Shown here one piece after another: positions 27,000 to 35,013 of a DNA stretch of 64,000 bases. The notes beneath the pieces are model-generated. The model saw nothing but the letters and a program-made list of their open reading frames with translations, did no database searches and was not told the origin of the DNA. The position numbers were made by a program, and so were the translations under genes. Where the stretch lies: the NCBI RefSeq assembly GCF_002797855.1, contig NZ_PGFB01000004.1, positions 186,001 through 250,000 on the forward strand, in the 5' to 3' direction. Position 1 is the stretch's first letter, and each line of letters starts with the position of its first letter. This DNA is from Compostimonas suwonensis. Its GTDB lineage: Bacteria > Actinomycetota > Actinomycetes > Actinomycetales > Microbacteriaceae.

Positions 27000-27977
27000 C
27001 TACGCCTCCTGCGTCTCGTCGGGCTGCGTCTCGTGAGGCTGCGTCTCGTCGGCGGGGAAATTCACGAGCGTCACGGCCTGGCCGCCACGCGCCTCGACGA
27101 GCCCGACGAGACGCCCGTTCGGCGCGAGGGCCGCGATCGGCACCCCGCGCTCGAACCCGGGGTCGACGGCGATGCGCTTGCCGTGGCCCAGGTCGACGGC
27201 CTCCTCCTCGCTCAGGGCGAGAGTGGCGAAGAGAGCGGATGCCGCGACCGCGGGCGCCACGAGCGACCGCTCCGGCTCGAGCTCGTCGAGCGCCTCCGCC
27301 TCGGCGATGCCGAACGGGCCGATCCTCGTGCGCCGCAGCGCCGTGAGGTGCCCGCCGACGCCGAGGCCCGCGCCGAGGTCGCGGGCGAGCGCGCGGACGT
27401 AGGTGCCGCTCGAGCAGACCACCCGCACGTCGAGGTCGATCCAGGCGGGCTCGGCGGGGTCGGCGTTCGAGACGGCGGGGCGACGGGTCTCGAGCAGCTC
27501 GAACTCGGCGATCGTGACCCTGCGGGCGTCGAGCTGCACGTCCTCCCCCGCGCGCACACGCGCGTAGGCGCGTTTGCCGTCGACCTTGATAGCGCTCACG
27601 GCGCTCGGAACCTGGTCGATCTCGCCCGTGAGGAGGGCGAGGCCGGCTCGGATGCGCTCGGGGGTCACCGCAGCGAGCAGCGTCGGCTCGGCGGCGTCCA
27701 GCAGCTCGCCGTCGGCGTCGTCGGTGGTCGAGGCCGCACCGAGGCGGATGGTCGCGGTGTACTCCTTGTCGAGGCCGACGATGTAGGTCAGCAGTCGTGT
27801 CGAGCTGTTGACGCCGAGGATGAGCAGGCCCGTCGCCATGGGGTCGAGGGTGCCGGCGTGGCCGACCTTGCGGGTCTGCGCGAGCCTGCGGGTGCGCGCG
27901 ACGACGTCGTGGCTCGTCCACTCCGCGGGCTTGTCGACGAGCAGCAGGCCGCTCCGGGTCGATTGCGGCCGCCTCAT
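27000..27977 (-). CDS. truB: tRNA pseudouridine-55 synthase TruB
   Basis: A 325-residue enzyme that isomerises U55 in the tRNA T-loop. The catalytic aspartate lies in HAGTLDPMATGLL near residue 45, and DKEYTATIRLG and YVRALARDLG further on are family motifs. The C-terminus ends in a PxETQ repeat encoded by three 15-bp units. The start overlaps the TetR gene stop as ATGA. In many relatives truB sits next to rbfA; here they are about 6.5 kb apart. Confidence 0.95.
   Translation of the reverse strand: MRRPQSTRSGLLLVDKPAEWTSHDVVARTRRLAQTRKVGHAGTLDPMATGLLILGVNSSTRLLTYIVGLDKEYTATIRLGAASTTDDADGELLDAAEPTLLAAVTPERIRAGLALLTGEIDQVPSAVSAIKVDGKRAYARVRAGEDVQLDARRVTIAEFELLETRRPAVSNADPAEPAWIDLDVRVVCSSGTYVRALARDLGAGLGVGGHLTALRRTRIGPFGIAEAEALDELEPERSLVAPAVAASALFATLALSEEEAVDLGHGKRIAVDPGFERGVPIAALAPNGRLVGLVEARGGQAVTLVNFPADETQPHETQPDETQEA
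27009..27053 (-). repeat. Three tandem 15-bp repeats at the 3' end of truB
   Basis: Units at 27009-27023, 27024-27038 and 27039-27053, with core CTGCGTCTCGT, encode an acidic (D/H)ETQP pentapeptide repeat at the end of TruB, outside the catalytic fold. Confidence 0.65.
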
Positions 27978-28645
27978 GCGCGACCGCTCGCCGCGGGCCT
28001 GCCCGCGTCTGCGCCGGAGTCGCGTCGCGCGACGTCGAGCACGAGGTCGAGCTTGGAGCTGAAGGCGCTCTCGAGGATCTCCTGAGCGCAGACGTCGGTG
28101 GCGTAGTCGTCGGTCATCCGCACCGCGAGCAGGGTGTTGATGAGCATCCCCTCGGCGAGGAAGCGGCGCGCGTCGTCGGCGTCGAGGCCCACGTCGTCGC
28201 GCAGCAGCCGGTAGATCGCCAGGAAGCCCTGACGGGCCTTGCGGCCGATCGTCTCGTCGTGCCCGAGCATAAAGGCCTGCAGGAGGCAGAGCAGGATGCC
28301 CCGGTCTTCGATGAGGTTGACGTAGGCCCGCCCGAGACGCGGCCCGACGGGGCTGTCGTCAGGGTCGGCGAGCACCGCTCGGAACGACTCCATGATGCGC
28401 CCGAGCGCCCGGTCGAGCACCTCGAGGAAGAGGTTCTCCTTGCTGCCGAACATCCGCACGACGTAGGGCTGGCTGATGCCGGCGGCCTGCGCCACGCGGT
28501 CAGTCGTCGCCTGGGCGTAGCCGCGCTCCCCGAAGACGGCCGTCGCCGCGCGCAGGATCTGCTCGCGGCGTTCGGCGGAGGGGATTCGCTCGGTCGGCTG
28601 CTCCGAGGCCGCCGGGCCTGCGGCGCTTCCGGGGACGTTTTTCAC
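27974..28645 (-). CDS. TetR-family repressor of the DHA2 efflux gene
   Basis: A 223-residue regulator. The helix-turn-helix covers about residues 28-75 (RREQILRAATAVFGERGYAQATT, then ISQPYVVRMFGSKENLF). It diverges from the DHA2 transporter, and the 90-base gap holds two palindromes. The GTG start at 28645 follows TAACCT by 7 bases and lacks a ribosome site, so it is probably leaderless. That -10 box lies in operator 1, which implies autorepression. Confidence 0.9.
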   Translation of the reverse strand: MKNVPGSAAGPAASEQPTERIPSAERREQILRAATAVFGERGYAQATTDRVAQAAGISQPYVVRMFGSKENLFLEVLDRALGRIMESFRAVLADPDDSPVGPRLGRAYVNLIEDRGILLCLLQAFMLGHDETIGRKARQGFLAIYRLLRDDVGLDADDARRFLAEGMLINTLLAVRMTDDYATDVCAQEILESAFSSKLDLVLDVARRDSGADAGRPAASGRA

Positions 28646-28647
28646 AC

Positions 28648-28676
28648 TTGACAGGTTATCAGTCGATTACTACTCT
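28648..28676 (+). promoter_or_regulatory. Promoter of the DHA2 efflux gene
   Basis: TTGACA (28648-28653), a 17-base spacer and TACTCT (28671-28676) make a near-consensus sigma-70-type promoter. The spacer is almost exactly filled by the first TetR operator. Confidence 0.65.
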
Positions 28677-28701
28677 CGAATTTTGTAATCATCCGATTAC
28701 A
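28654..28701. promoter_or_regulatory. Two TetR operators, 30 bp apart
   Basis: Site 2, TGTAATC-ATCC-GATTACA (28684-28701), is a perfect 7+4+7 palindrome. Site 1, GGTTATC-AGTC-GATTACT (28654-28671), is an imperfect copy with the same spacing. Their centres are 30 bp apart, about three helical turns. Site 1 fills the promoter spacer and site 2 covers the start of transcription. Confidence 0.65.
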
Positions 28702-28735
28702 ACAACTCAGCCTCCTCGCATCGGATCGGACAGCA

Positions 28736-30187
28736 ATGACCTCCCGCGCCCGCCGCACCGCGCCCCTCTGGCTCGTGATCCTGGCCGTCTCCCTGCCCAT
28801 GTTCATGGCCACCCTCGACAACCTCGTCGTGACGACCGCGCTGCCCGTGCTGCGCACCGACCTCGACGCCTCCCTCGAAGAGCTGCAGTGGTTCGTCAAC
28901 GCCTACACGCTCAGCTTCGCGAGCCTCATGCTCATGGCCGTCTCCCTCGGTGACCGCTGGGGCCGCAAACGGCTCTTCGCGATCGGCATCGTCGTCTTCA
29001 CGGTCTTCTCCGTCGCCTGCGCCCTCGCGACCGAGCCGTGGATGCTCGTGGCCGCCCGCGCTCTGCAGGGAGCGGGCGCAGCGGCTCTTATGCCGCTGAG
29101 CCTCACCCTCCTCGCCGGCAGCGTTCCCGACCGGCTCCGCCCGCTCGCGATCGGCATCTGGGGCGGCGTCTCCGGCCTCGGCGTCGCGCTCGGCCCGCTC
29201 ATCGGCGGCCTGGCCATCGAGAGCTGGAGCTGGCACGCCATCTTCTGGATCAACCTGCCGGTCGGCATCGTCGCCCTGCCGCTCGTGCTCTTCGTGCTGC
29301 CGGAGAGCTTCGGACGCAGCGTGCGACCCGACGTCGTCGGCCTGCTGCTGGCCGGGCTGGGCGTCTTCGCGATCGTCTTCGCCGTCGTGCGCGGCAACGA
29401 GGCCGGCTGGTCGAGCCCCGAGATCACGGTGCCCCTCGTGGCGGGCGCCCTTCTGCTGGCCGGCTTTCTCGCCTGGGAGCGCAGGACCCGCGATCCGCTC
29501 GTGCCCCTGCGACTGTTCCGCAGCCGCAGCTTCAGCGTCGCCAACGGCATCGGCCTGACCTTCAGCTTCGGCATCTTCGGGGCGATCTTCATCCTCATCC
29601 AGTTCCTGCAGGTCGTCCAGGGCCACACCCCGCTCGAGGCAGGGGTCATGACGATGCCCTGGACCCTCGCGCCCATGGTCGTCGCCCCGCTCGCCGGCAT
29701 CGTCGCACCGCGGGTCGGCACCCGGCTGCTCATCGTCGTGGGCCTCGTCTTCCTCGTGATCTCGCTCGTCTGGCTCGCCTTCACGATGTCGCCGACGGTC
29801 GAGTACGTCGAGATGCTGCCCGCCTTCCTCTTCGGCGGGGTGGGCATGGGACTCGTCTTCGCGCCGAGCTCCACGGCCGTGCTCGCCGACATCGTCGACG
29901 CCGACCGCGCGACGGCCTCGGGCACGAACTCGACGATCCGCGAGATCGGGGTGGCGCTCGGCGTCGCCGTGCTCACGGCGGTCTTCTCGGGCGCGGGCGG
30001 TCAGCTCACCCCGACCGGCTACGTGGATGCCGCGGTGCCCGCGATCCTCGTCGGCGCCGGCGCGCTCGTGCTCGCCCTGCTCATCGCGCTCGCGCTGCCC
30101 GCCGGCCGTCTCGCGCGCAGCCCGCGCCCGGCGGGCGACGAGACCGCTGCAGGCGGGCGCACGGAAGCGGCTAAAGTTCCAGCATGA
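28736..30187 (+). CDS. MFS efflux transporter, DHA2 (EmrB/QacA) type
   Basis: A 483-residue drug:proton antiporter with about 14 membrane segments. DHA2 features are LDNLVVTTALPVL in segment 1, LGDRWGRKRLF in loop 2-3, RALQGAGAAALMPLSL in segment 4 and GPLIGGLAIESWSWHAIFWINLPVG (motif C) in segment 5. It is controlled by the divergent TetR regulator. The stop overlaps the next gene as ATGA. The substrate is unknown. Confidence 0.92.
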   Translation: MTSRARRTAPLWLVILAVSLPMFMATLDNLVVTTALPVLRTDLDASLEELQWFVNAYTLSFASLMLMAVSLGDRWGRKRLFAIGIVVFTVFSVACALATEPWMLVAARALQGAGAAALMPLSLTLLAGSVPDRLRPLAIGIWGGVSGLGVALGPLIGGLAIESWSWHAIFWINLPVGIVALPLVLFVLPESFGRSVRPDVVGLLLAGLGVFAIVFAVVRGNEAGWSSPEITVPLVAGALLLAGFLAWERRTRDPLVPLRLFRSRSFSVANGIGLTFSFGIFGAIFILIQFLQVVQGHTPLEAGVMTMPWTLAPMVVAPLAGIVAPRVGTRLLIVVGLVFLVISLVWLAFTMSPTVEYVEMLPAFLFGGVGMGLVFAPSSTAVLADIVDADRATASGTNSTIREIGVALGVAVLTAVFSGAGGQLTPTGYVDAAVPAILVGAGALVLALLIALALPAGRLARSPRPAGDETAAGGRTEAAKVPA

Positions 30188-31182
30188 GGATCGCCGTCGT
30201 CGGAGCGGGAGCCGTCGGCGGCACGATGGCCGCGCTGCTCGATCGCGCCGGCCACGACGTCGAGGTCACCGCCCGGGGCGAGCAGCTCGACGCCGTGCGC
30301 GCGGGCGGCCTCGTGCTCGACGGCGGCTGGGGCTCCCACACCGCACCGGTCACGGCGTCACCGCGTCTCACGGAGCGCCCCGATCTCGCGCTCGTGGCCA
30401 CCAAGGCCATGGATGCCGAGGCCGCGATCCGCGAGAACGCCCGGGCCCTCGACGGCACGACCGTCATCGTCGTGCAGAACGGCCTGCGCGGCGTCGACGT
30501 CGCACGGGCCGCGCTGCCCGCCGCCCAGACCGTCGGCATGCTCGCGATGTTCGCCGCCTCGTACCTCTCCCCCGGCCACGTGACCGTCACGACGCCGGCG
30601 CCGAGCTATCTGGGCGGCGGCACGGGGCCGGTCACCGAGCGCGTGCGCGAGCTCGGCGGCATCCTGCGCGAGGCCTTCCCCGTCGTCGAGCTGCCCAACT
30701 TCGTGGGCGCCCAGTGGACGAAGCTGCTCGTCAACCACGTCAACGCCATGCCCGCCATCACGGGCCTCAGCGCCCAGCAGACGATCGCGCACCCGGGGCT
30801 GCGCGCCATCGTCACGCAGAGCATGCGGGAGGCCGTGCGGGTCGGAGAGGCACGCGGCATCCGCTTCGGCAGCATGCAGGGGCTCGGCGACGCGCGCCTG
30901 CGGCTCTTCGCACGGCTGCCCCGGGCGATCGGCGGTGTGCTCCCCCGGCTGATGGCGGCCCGGATGGGGGCGACGCCCAACCCGGGCTCGACCCTGCAGA
31001 GCATCCGGCGCGGCAAGCCGACCGAGATCGACTACCTCAACGGCGCGGTCGTGAGCGAAGGGGAGCTGGCCGGGGTCGCGACACCCGTCAGCCGTGAGCT
31101 CGTGGCGCTCGTGCACGAGGTCGAGCGCACGGGGCGCTTCCTGCCACCCGACGAGGTCGTGCGACGGGTGCCGCTGGGCTGA
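30184..31182 (+). CDS. Ketopantoate reductase-family oxidoreductase
   Basis: A 332-residue protein with the NADP-binding GAGAVGGTMA at residues 7-16, VQNGL and a C-terminal domain with FVGAQWTKLLVNHVN and a GKPTEIDYLNG motif, all typical of the PanE/ApbA family. Many members reduce ketopantoate to pantoate for CoA synthesis, but paralogues with other substrates are common. Its coupling to an efflux pump leaves the role open. Confidence 0.85.
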   Translation: MRIAVVGAGAVGGTMAALLDRAGHDVEVTARGEQLDAVRAGGLVLDGGWGSHTAPVTASPRLTERPDLALVATKAMDAEAAIRENARALDGTTVIVVQNGLRGVDVARAALPAAQTVGMLAMFAASYLSPGHVTVTTPAPSYLGGGTGPVTERVRELGGILREAFPVVELPNFVGAQWTKLLVNHVNAMPAITGLSAQQTIAHPGLRAIVTQSMREAVRVGEARGIRFGSMQGLGDARLRLFARLPRAIGGVLPRLMAARMGATPNPGSTLQSIRRGKPTEIDYLNGAVVSEGELAGVATPVSRELVALVHEVERTGRFLPPDEVVRRVPLG

Positions 31183-31191
31183 GCCAACCCG

Positions 31192-31281
31192 CCAACCCAG
31201 ATGCAGGAGATCTTCCGGTGGGGAGACCAGAATCACGACTATACGGTCCGAAATCCGGTGCGAGTCCTGCATTTGGGTCGG
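31192..31281. other. Structured 90-base element between convergent genes
   Basis: ACCCAGATGCAGGA (31195-31208) and TCCTGCATTTGGGT (31265-31278) pair as a 14-bp stem with one G-T, enclosing 56 bases. Inside, TTCCGGT-GGGGAG-ACCAGAA makes a second hairpin with one mismatch. This is too elaborate for a simple terminator and there is no T-tract. It fits no tRNA or riboswitch model I could apply. It could be a small RNA, a complex terminator or an extragenic repeat. Confidence 0.5.
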
Positions 31282-31309
31282 AGGGGCAGGGAGAGGGCAG
31301 GCCAGTCCC

Positions 31310-31984
31310 TCAGCACGAGTCGGAGAAGACCCGCCACGGCCGGGCGGCGTCGTTGTCGTCGACGATCGCGGAGGCCAGCAGCCTCGGCCCTCCGTCGGCG
31401 AGATACAGCTCCCAGCCCTCGCGGTACTTGGCGTTCGACGGGGCATCCGGATCGGGATCGACCCCGATGCTCGCGGCGAGCCGCTCGTAGCGCACCACGT
31501 CGTCGGCGTCGAGGAAGATCGAGTAGTCCCAGAGCCCCCGGGTCTGCGGGCGGTTGAGGAACGGGCCGTCGACGACGAGCATCGCGTCGACGTCGGCGCT
31601 CAGCCACTTGGGCTCCACCTGTGCGTCGCGGCGCACGTCGAAGGCGACGGTCACGAAGCCCGTGCTGCCGCCCATCCGGTACGGGTCGAGCAGCACCCGG
31701 CGCAGCAGGGCGTAGTCGTAGGAGTCGCGGTAGTAGGCCTCGGCGGACTCGCGGCCGTGACGGTAGCGCACCGCTCGCGGGGTGTGGAAGTCCTCGAGCG
31801 AGGCGCGGAAGCTGTTGTGCCCGACCTCGCGGAAGACCGCCGCGAGATCGTCGGCGAACTCCGCCGTGCCGGATCCGGGTGCCCCGTCGACCGCCACGAC
31901 GGCACGTCCGACGCCGTAGTTGTGGGCGATCTCGGCACGCAGCCCTCGCAGGAACTCGACCCGGGGTGTGCTCATGAGCGTCAT
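31310..31984 (-). CDS. Uridine kinase-like P-loop protein with a degenerate Walker A
   Basis: A 224-residue protein of the uridine kinase-like NTPase group, by the pattern VAVDGAPGSG, then LEDFHTPRAVRYRHGRESAEAYYRDSYD and VVDGPFLNRP. In the Walker A loop (residues about 34-41) the expected GSGK(S/T) is GSGTAEF: the lysine is missing, so ATP hydrolysis is doubtful. ATG 31984 follows TAGGCT by 6 bases with no ribosome site, so a leaderless transcript is likely. It diverges from mutY. Confidence 0.75.
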   Translation of the reverse strand: MTLMSTPRVEFLRGLRAEIAHNYGVGRAVVAVDGAPGSGTAEFADDLAAVFREVGHNSFRASLEDFHTPRAVRYRHGRESAEAYYRDSYDYALLRRVLLDPYRMGGSTGFVTVAFDVRRDAQVEPKWLSADVDAMLVVDGPFLNRPQTRGLWDYSIFLDADDVVRYERLAASIGVDPDPDAPSNAKYREGWELYLADGGPRLLASAIVDDNDAARPWRVFSDSC

Positions 31985-31990
31985 GATCCG

Positions 31991-32016
31991 AGCCTACGCC
32001 GCGCGCGCCGTAGCCT
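31991..32016. promoter_or_regulatory. Back-to-back leaderless promoters (P-loop gene and mutY)
   Basis: The two divergent start codons are only 39 bases apart. On the minus strand TAGGCT (31991-31996) sits 6 bases before ATG 31984. On the plus strand TAGCCT (32011-32016) sits 7 bases before ATG 32024. The -35 region of each promoter must overlap the other promoter. Confidence 0.5.
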
Positions 32017-32023
32017 AGACGGG

Positions 32024-32953
32024 ATGGCACACACGAACGCACGGGAGGCGGCCCCCGCCACGATCGCCGGCAGCGCCACCGTCACGGGCGAGATCGCCGG
32101 CGACATCGTGGACTGGTTCGCCGAGAACGCGCGCGAACTGCCCTGGCGACGCCCCGGCTTCACGGCCTGGGGTGTGCTCGTGAGCGAGTTCATGCTGCAG
32201 CAGACCCCCGTCACCCGGGTGATCCCGCGGCTCGAGGAGTGGCTCGACCGCTGGCCGACCCCCGAGGCCCTCGCGTCGGCGCCCTCCGGCGAGGCCGTGC
32301 GGGCCTGGAAGTCGCTCGGCTACCCCCGGCGGGCCCTCTGGCTGCACGCCTGCGCGGTCACGATCACCGAGTGCCACGGCGGCGTGGTGCCCTCCGACGT
32401 CGGCGAGCTGCTCGCGCTCCCGGGGGTCGGCGACTACACCGCACGGGCCGTCGCCGCCTTCGCCTACGGCGCGCGGCATCCCGTCGTCGACACCAACACC
32501 CGCAGGGTTCTCGCCCGGGCGGTCGACGGCAACGCCGAGCCCGCTCCGCCGTCGAAGCGCGACCTCGCCGCGATGGACGCCCTGCTGCCGGCCGACCCGG
32601 TGCGGGCCCGGGCCTTCAACGCCGGGATCATGGAGCTCGGCGCCGTGGTCTGCACCGCCCGCTCGCCCCGCTGCGAGTCCTGCCCCGTGCGCGAGCTCTG
32701 CGCGTGGAGGGCCGCCGGCTATCCGGAGTACGACGGGCCGCGCAAGGCGGTGCAGAAGAGGTTCGAGGGCTCGGACCGCCAGGTGCGCGGGCTCATCATG
32801 GCCGAGCTGCGGGCGGCGCACGTGCCCGTGAGCCACGAGGAGATCGGCCGTCTGTGGCCGGATGCCGCGCAGCTCGCCCGCGCACTGGCCGGCCTGCTCG
32901 CCGACGGCCTCGCCGTCCCGTCCCCTCAGGGCGGGATCACGCTGCCGGAGTGA
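32024..32953 (+). CDS. mutY: A/G-specific adenine glycosylase MutY
   Basis: A 309-residue base-excision enzyme that removes adenine opposite 8-oxoguanine. Catalytic Glu55 is in SEFMLQQT, the helix-hairpin-helix is LPGVGDYTARAV (about 132-143), Asp156 is in VVDTNTRR, and the iron-sulfur ligands are Cys210, 217, 220 and 226 (C-x6-C-x2-C-x5-C). The C-terminal domain is short. The start at ATG 32024 is supported by the TAGCCT box. A long open frame reaching upstream to 31094 is not coding. Confidence 0.95.
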   Translation: MAHTNAREAAPATIAGSATVTGEIAGDIVDWFAENARELPWRRPGFTAWGVLVSEFMLQQTPVTRVIPRLEEWLDRWPTPEALASAPSGEAVRAWKSLGYPRRALWLHACAVTITECHGGVVPSDVGELLALPGVGDYTARAVAAFAYGARHPVVDTNTRRVLARAVDGNAEPAPPSKRDLAAMDALLPADPVRARAFNAGIMELGAVVCTARSPRCESCPVRELCAWRAAGYPEYDGPRKAVQKRFEGSDRQVRGLIMAELRAAHVPVSHEEIGRLWPDAAQLARALAGLLADGLAVPSPQGGITLPE

Positions 32954-33005
32954 GCGCGTTGTCCCCCGAATTGGCGTCGGGCCTGCGGCTCGCTAACGTG
33001 ATGGT

Positions 33006-34406
33006 GTGATCCGCGTTCTCTTCTCCGTCGGCATCGGCGCACTGCTGGCGAGCGTGGGCGCCTGGATCGTCTCCGGCGACGAGGCATGGGCCGGGCTCGT
33101 GATCCCGCTCGCCATCATCTCGAGCGTCTTCCTGCCCCTCATCCTCATCGCGCGCAGTGTCGCGGGCATCGGCGGGGGCGGCCGACTCGGCCTGCCCCTG
33201 TCCGCCGAGGAGGTGGCCGCCGCCGCGCACGAGGGCCGGCTGCACCTCGCCCGGGTGACCTCGATCCGGCGCACGGGCACGACCATCAACGATCAGCCCG
33301 TCTGCGACATCGACCTCGTCGTCGTGCCCGACCACGGAGCGGCGTTCTCGACGACGACCCGCAAGCTCGTCGACATCCTCGAGATCCCGCGCCTGCAGCC
33401 CGAGTGCGTCGTCGTCGTGGCGCAGCCGGCCGGACCCGCCACGGGCGTGCAGCTCGTCATGAGCCCGCCCGACGAGTGGGTGCAGCGGGCCGCGAGCGAC
33501 GAGCGCGTGCGCACGACGCGCACCGCTCCGCCCCAGACCGCCGGCGCGGCGATGAGCACGGCGGGCACCGTGAGCGCGCCCAGCGGCGCCTCCGTCCCCA
33601 CGACGGCGATCCTCAACCCGTCGAGCAGCGTCGCGCCGGCCGCCGGCCCCGCGACGAAGCCGCCGCGCACATCGGGGCTGCGGCGCATCCCCCCGGTCTT
33701 CTACGTCCTCGGCATCCTTCTCGGCGCCGGGCTCGCCCTCGTGCCCTGTTATCCGACGATCGCGGCGATAGCGAACGGCGAGACGACCCTCGACGAGGTG
33801 CGCCGCCCGCACACCTCGGAGGGCGAGTACGAGCAGTACCAGGCGGAGCAGGCCGCGCAGGAGGAGGCCCGGCGGGCGGCCGAGGCGGCGGCCGACATGT
33901 TCGTCGGCGACAACGCGCAGAAAGCCGTCGACGCGATCGTCGAGGCGGCCGGCGGCCCCCAGCTCACCAGCCTCTACTTCGGCGGGCAGTTCGCGAGCGC
34001 CGACGCGCCCAGCTCGCCGGGTGCGCAGACGCTCGACACCTTCGACTACACCGACGGCGTGGCCACGCGCGACGGCGCGGCGGCCTCCCAGCCGGATCCC
34101 GGCGAGCTGGACGCCGAGCTCTTCGACGTGAGCGGCATCGACATGCGGATGCTGCCCTCCCTCGTCGAGCGGGCGAAACAGCTCAGCGGGCTCGGCGACG
34201 CCCTCGCACCCGGCTCGAGCCAGTCGGCCTACATCGGGGTGACACCCGTCGTCATCGACGACGCGCTGCAGTACCGCGTGATGATCCGGATCCCCGTCGA
34301 CGGCGAGTACTACGACGCGTCGATCGGCTTCGACCCCACGGGCATCGTGCTCGAGATGAGCGGCGGCGCCCCCGGTTCCGAGAGCTACCAGGCCGGGAAC
34401 GGCTAG
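33006..34406 (+). CDS. Large membrane-anchored protein of unknown function
   Basis: A 466-residue protein. Two N-terminal membrane segments (about residues 4-22 and 28-50) precede a cytoplasmic beta-rich domain (about 65-155, RVTSIRRTGTTIND and DIDLVVVPDH). A Pro/Ala/Thr-rich linker follows, then a third segment (about 230-250), an acidic Ala-rich coiled region (about 270-300) and a C-terminal domain. I recognise no family. GTG 33006 follows a TAACGT box by a few bases, suggesting a leaderless mRNA. It is convergent with rbfA. Confidence 0.72.
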   Translation: MIRVLFSVGIGALLASVGAWIVSGDEAWAGLVIPLAIISSVFLPLILIARSVAGIGGGGRLGLPLSAEEVAAAAHEGRLHLARVTSIRRTGTTINDQPVCDIDLVVVPDHGAAFSTTTRKLVDILEIPRLQPECVVVVAQPAGPATGVQLVMSPPDEWVQRAASDERVRTTRTAPPQTAGAAMSTAGTVSAPSGASVPTTAILNPSSSVAPAAGPATKPPRTSGLRRIPPVFYVLGILLGAGLALVPCYPTIAAIANGETTLDEVRRPHTSEGEYEQYQAEQAAQEEARRAAEAAADMFVGDNAQKAVDAIVEAAGGPQLTSLYFGGQFASADAPSSPGAQTLDTFDYTDGVATRDGAAASQPDPGELDAELFDVSGIDMRMLPSLVERAKQLSGLGDALAPGSSQSAYIGVTPVVIDDALQYRVMIRIPVDGEYYDASIGFDPTGIVLEMSGGAPGSESYQAGNG

Positions 34407-34427
34407 AGGCTCGCCCTCGACCCCACT

Positions 34428-34440
34428 CGGTCAGAGACCG
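34428..34440. terminator. Small hairpin between convergent genes
   Basis: CGGTC-AGA-GACCG forms a 5-bp stem in the 40-base gap between the membrane-protein gene and rbfA, which converge here. It is a weak candidate terminator. Confidence 0.25.
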
Positions 34441-34446
34441 GCCCGC

Positions 34447-34884
34447 TCAGTCCTCGTCGTCGAGCGCGCGCGGCTTCACGTACGGGTCGGCGTCGCCGGC
34501 GTAGTCCGCGCCGCGGGCGAGGCTCTCCACCTCGTTGTCGCGGTTGCGCGCCTCGGCGAGCAGCTGCTCGATGAGGGCGGCGTTCTCGGGGATGCCGTCG
34601 GCGATGAACTCGATCGACGGGGTGAGCCTCGCCGTGATGTTCTTGCCGACCTCGGTGCGGAACATGCCCGTCGCCGAGGTGAGGGCTGCGGCCGTGTCGG
34701 CGCGCTCCTCGTCGGTGCCGTAGACCGTGTAGAAGACGCTCGCGTGCTGCAGGTCGCCCGTCACCTTGACGTCGGTGATCGTCACGAAGCCCATACGCGG
34801 GTCTTTGATGCCGCGTTCGAGCCTCTTGGCGACGATGACCTTGATGCGGTCCGCCATCTTCGCGGCGCGTGCCGGATCTGCCAT
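34447..34884 (-). CDS. rbfA: Ribosome-binding factor A
   Basis: A 145-residue 30S maturation factor with a KH-like fold. The N-terminal RAAKMADRIKVIVAKRLERG, GFVTITDVKVTGDLQHASVFYTVYG and the downstream LTPSIEFIADG are characteristic. ATG 34884 has a GAGGAG ribosome site 6 bases upstream; the longer frame to 34929 has none. It has its own -10 box (TAGGGT) upstream, after the infB terminator. Confidence 0.95.
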   Translation of the reverse strand: MADPARAAKMADRIKVIVAKRLERGIKDPRMGFVTITDVKVTGDLQHASVFYTVYGTDEERADTAAALTSATGMFRTEVGKNITARLTPSIEFIADGIPENAALIEQLLAEARNRDNEVESLARGADYAGDADPYVKPRALDDED

Positions 34885-34930
34885 GACCAACTCCTCTGCT
34901 CTCAGCGGCCGTACCGCCGCTCTTTCCACA

Positions 34931-34936
34931 ACCCTA
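34931..34936 (-). promoter_or_regulatory. -10 box of rbfA
   Basis: On the minus strand TAGGGT lies about 46 bases before the rbfA ATG and after the hairpin that follows infB. It suggests that rbfA can be transcribed apart from the nusA-infB operon. Confidence 0.4.
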
Positions 34937-34965
34937 GATGTGCCGACCGGATGGTGAGCCGAGCA

Positions 34966-34996
34966 GTCGTCGAGTGCGCGGAACGCACTCGACGAC
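34966..34996 (-). terminator. Strong hairpin after infB
   Basis: GTCGTCGAGTGCG-CGGAA-CGCACTCGACGAC is a perfect 13-bp stem with a 5-base loop, 18 bases after the infB stop. There is no T-tract, as is common in high-GC actinobacteria. It probably terminates or attenuates the nusA-rnpM-infB transcript before rbfA. Confidence 0.65.
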
Positions 34997-35013
34997 CGCC
35001 GGCTGGACCGCGC

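Noticed and set aside
31192-31281. tRNA or FMN riboswitch
   Set aside because: The closing stem looks tRNA-like and TATAGTC-like strings recall the flavin riboswitch. However, no T-arm or D-arm pairs at the right distance, and the 5' half of the riboswitch is missing.
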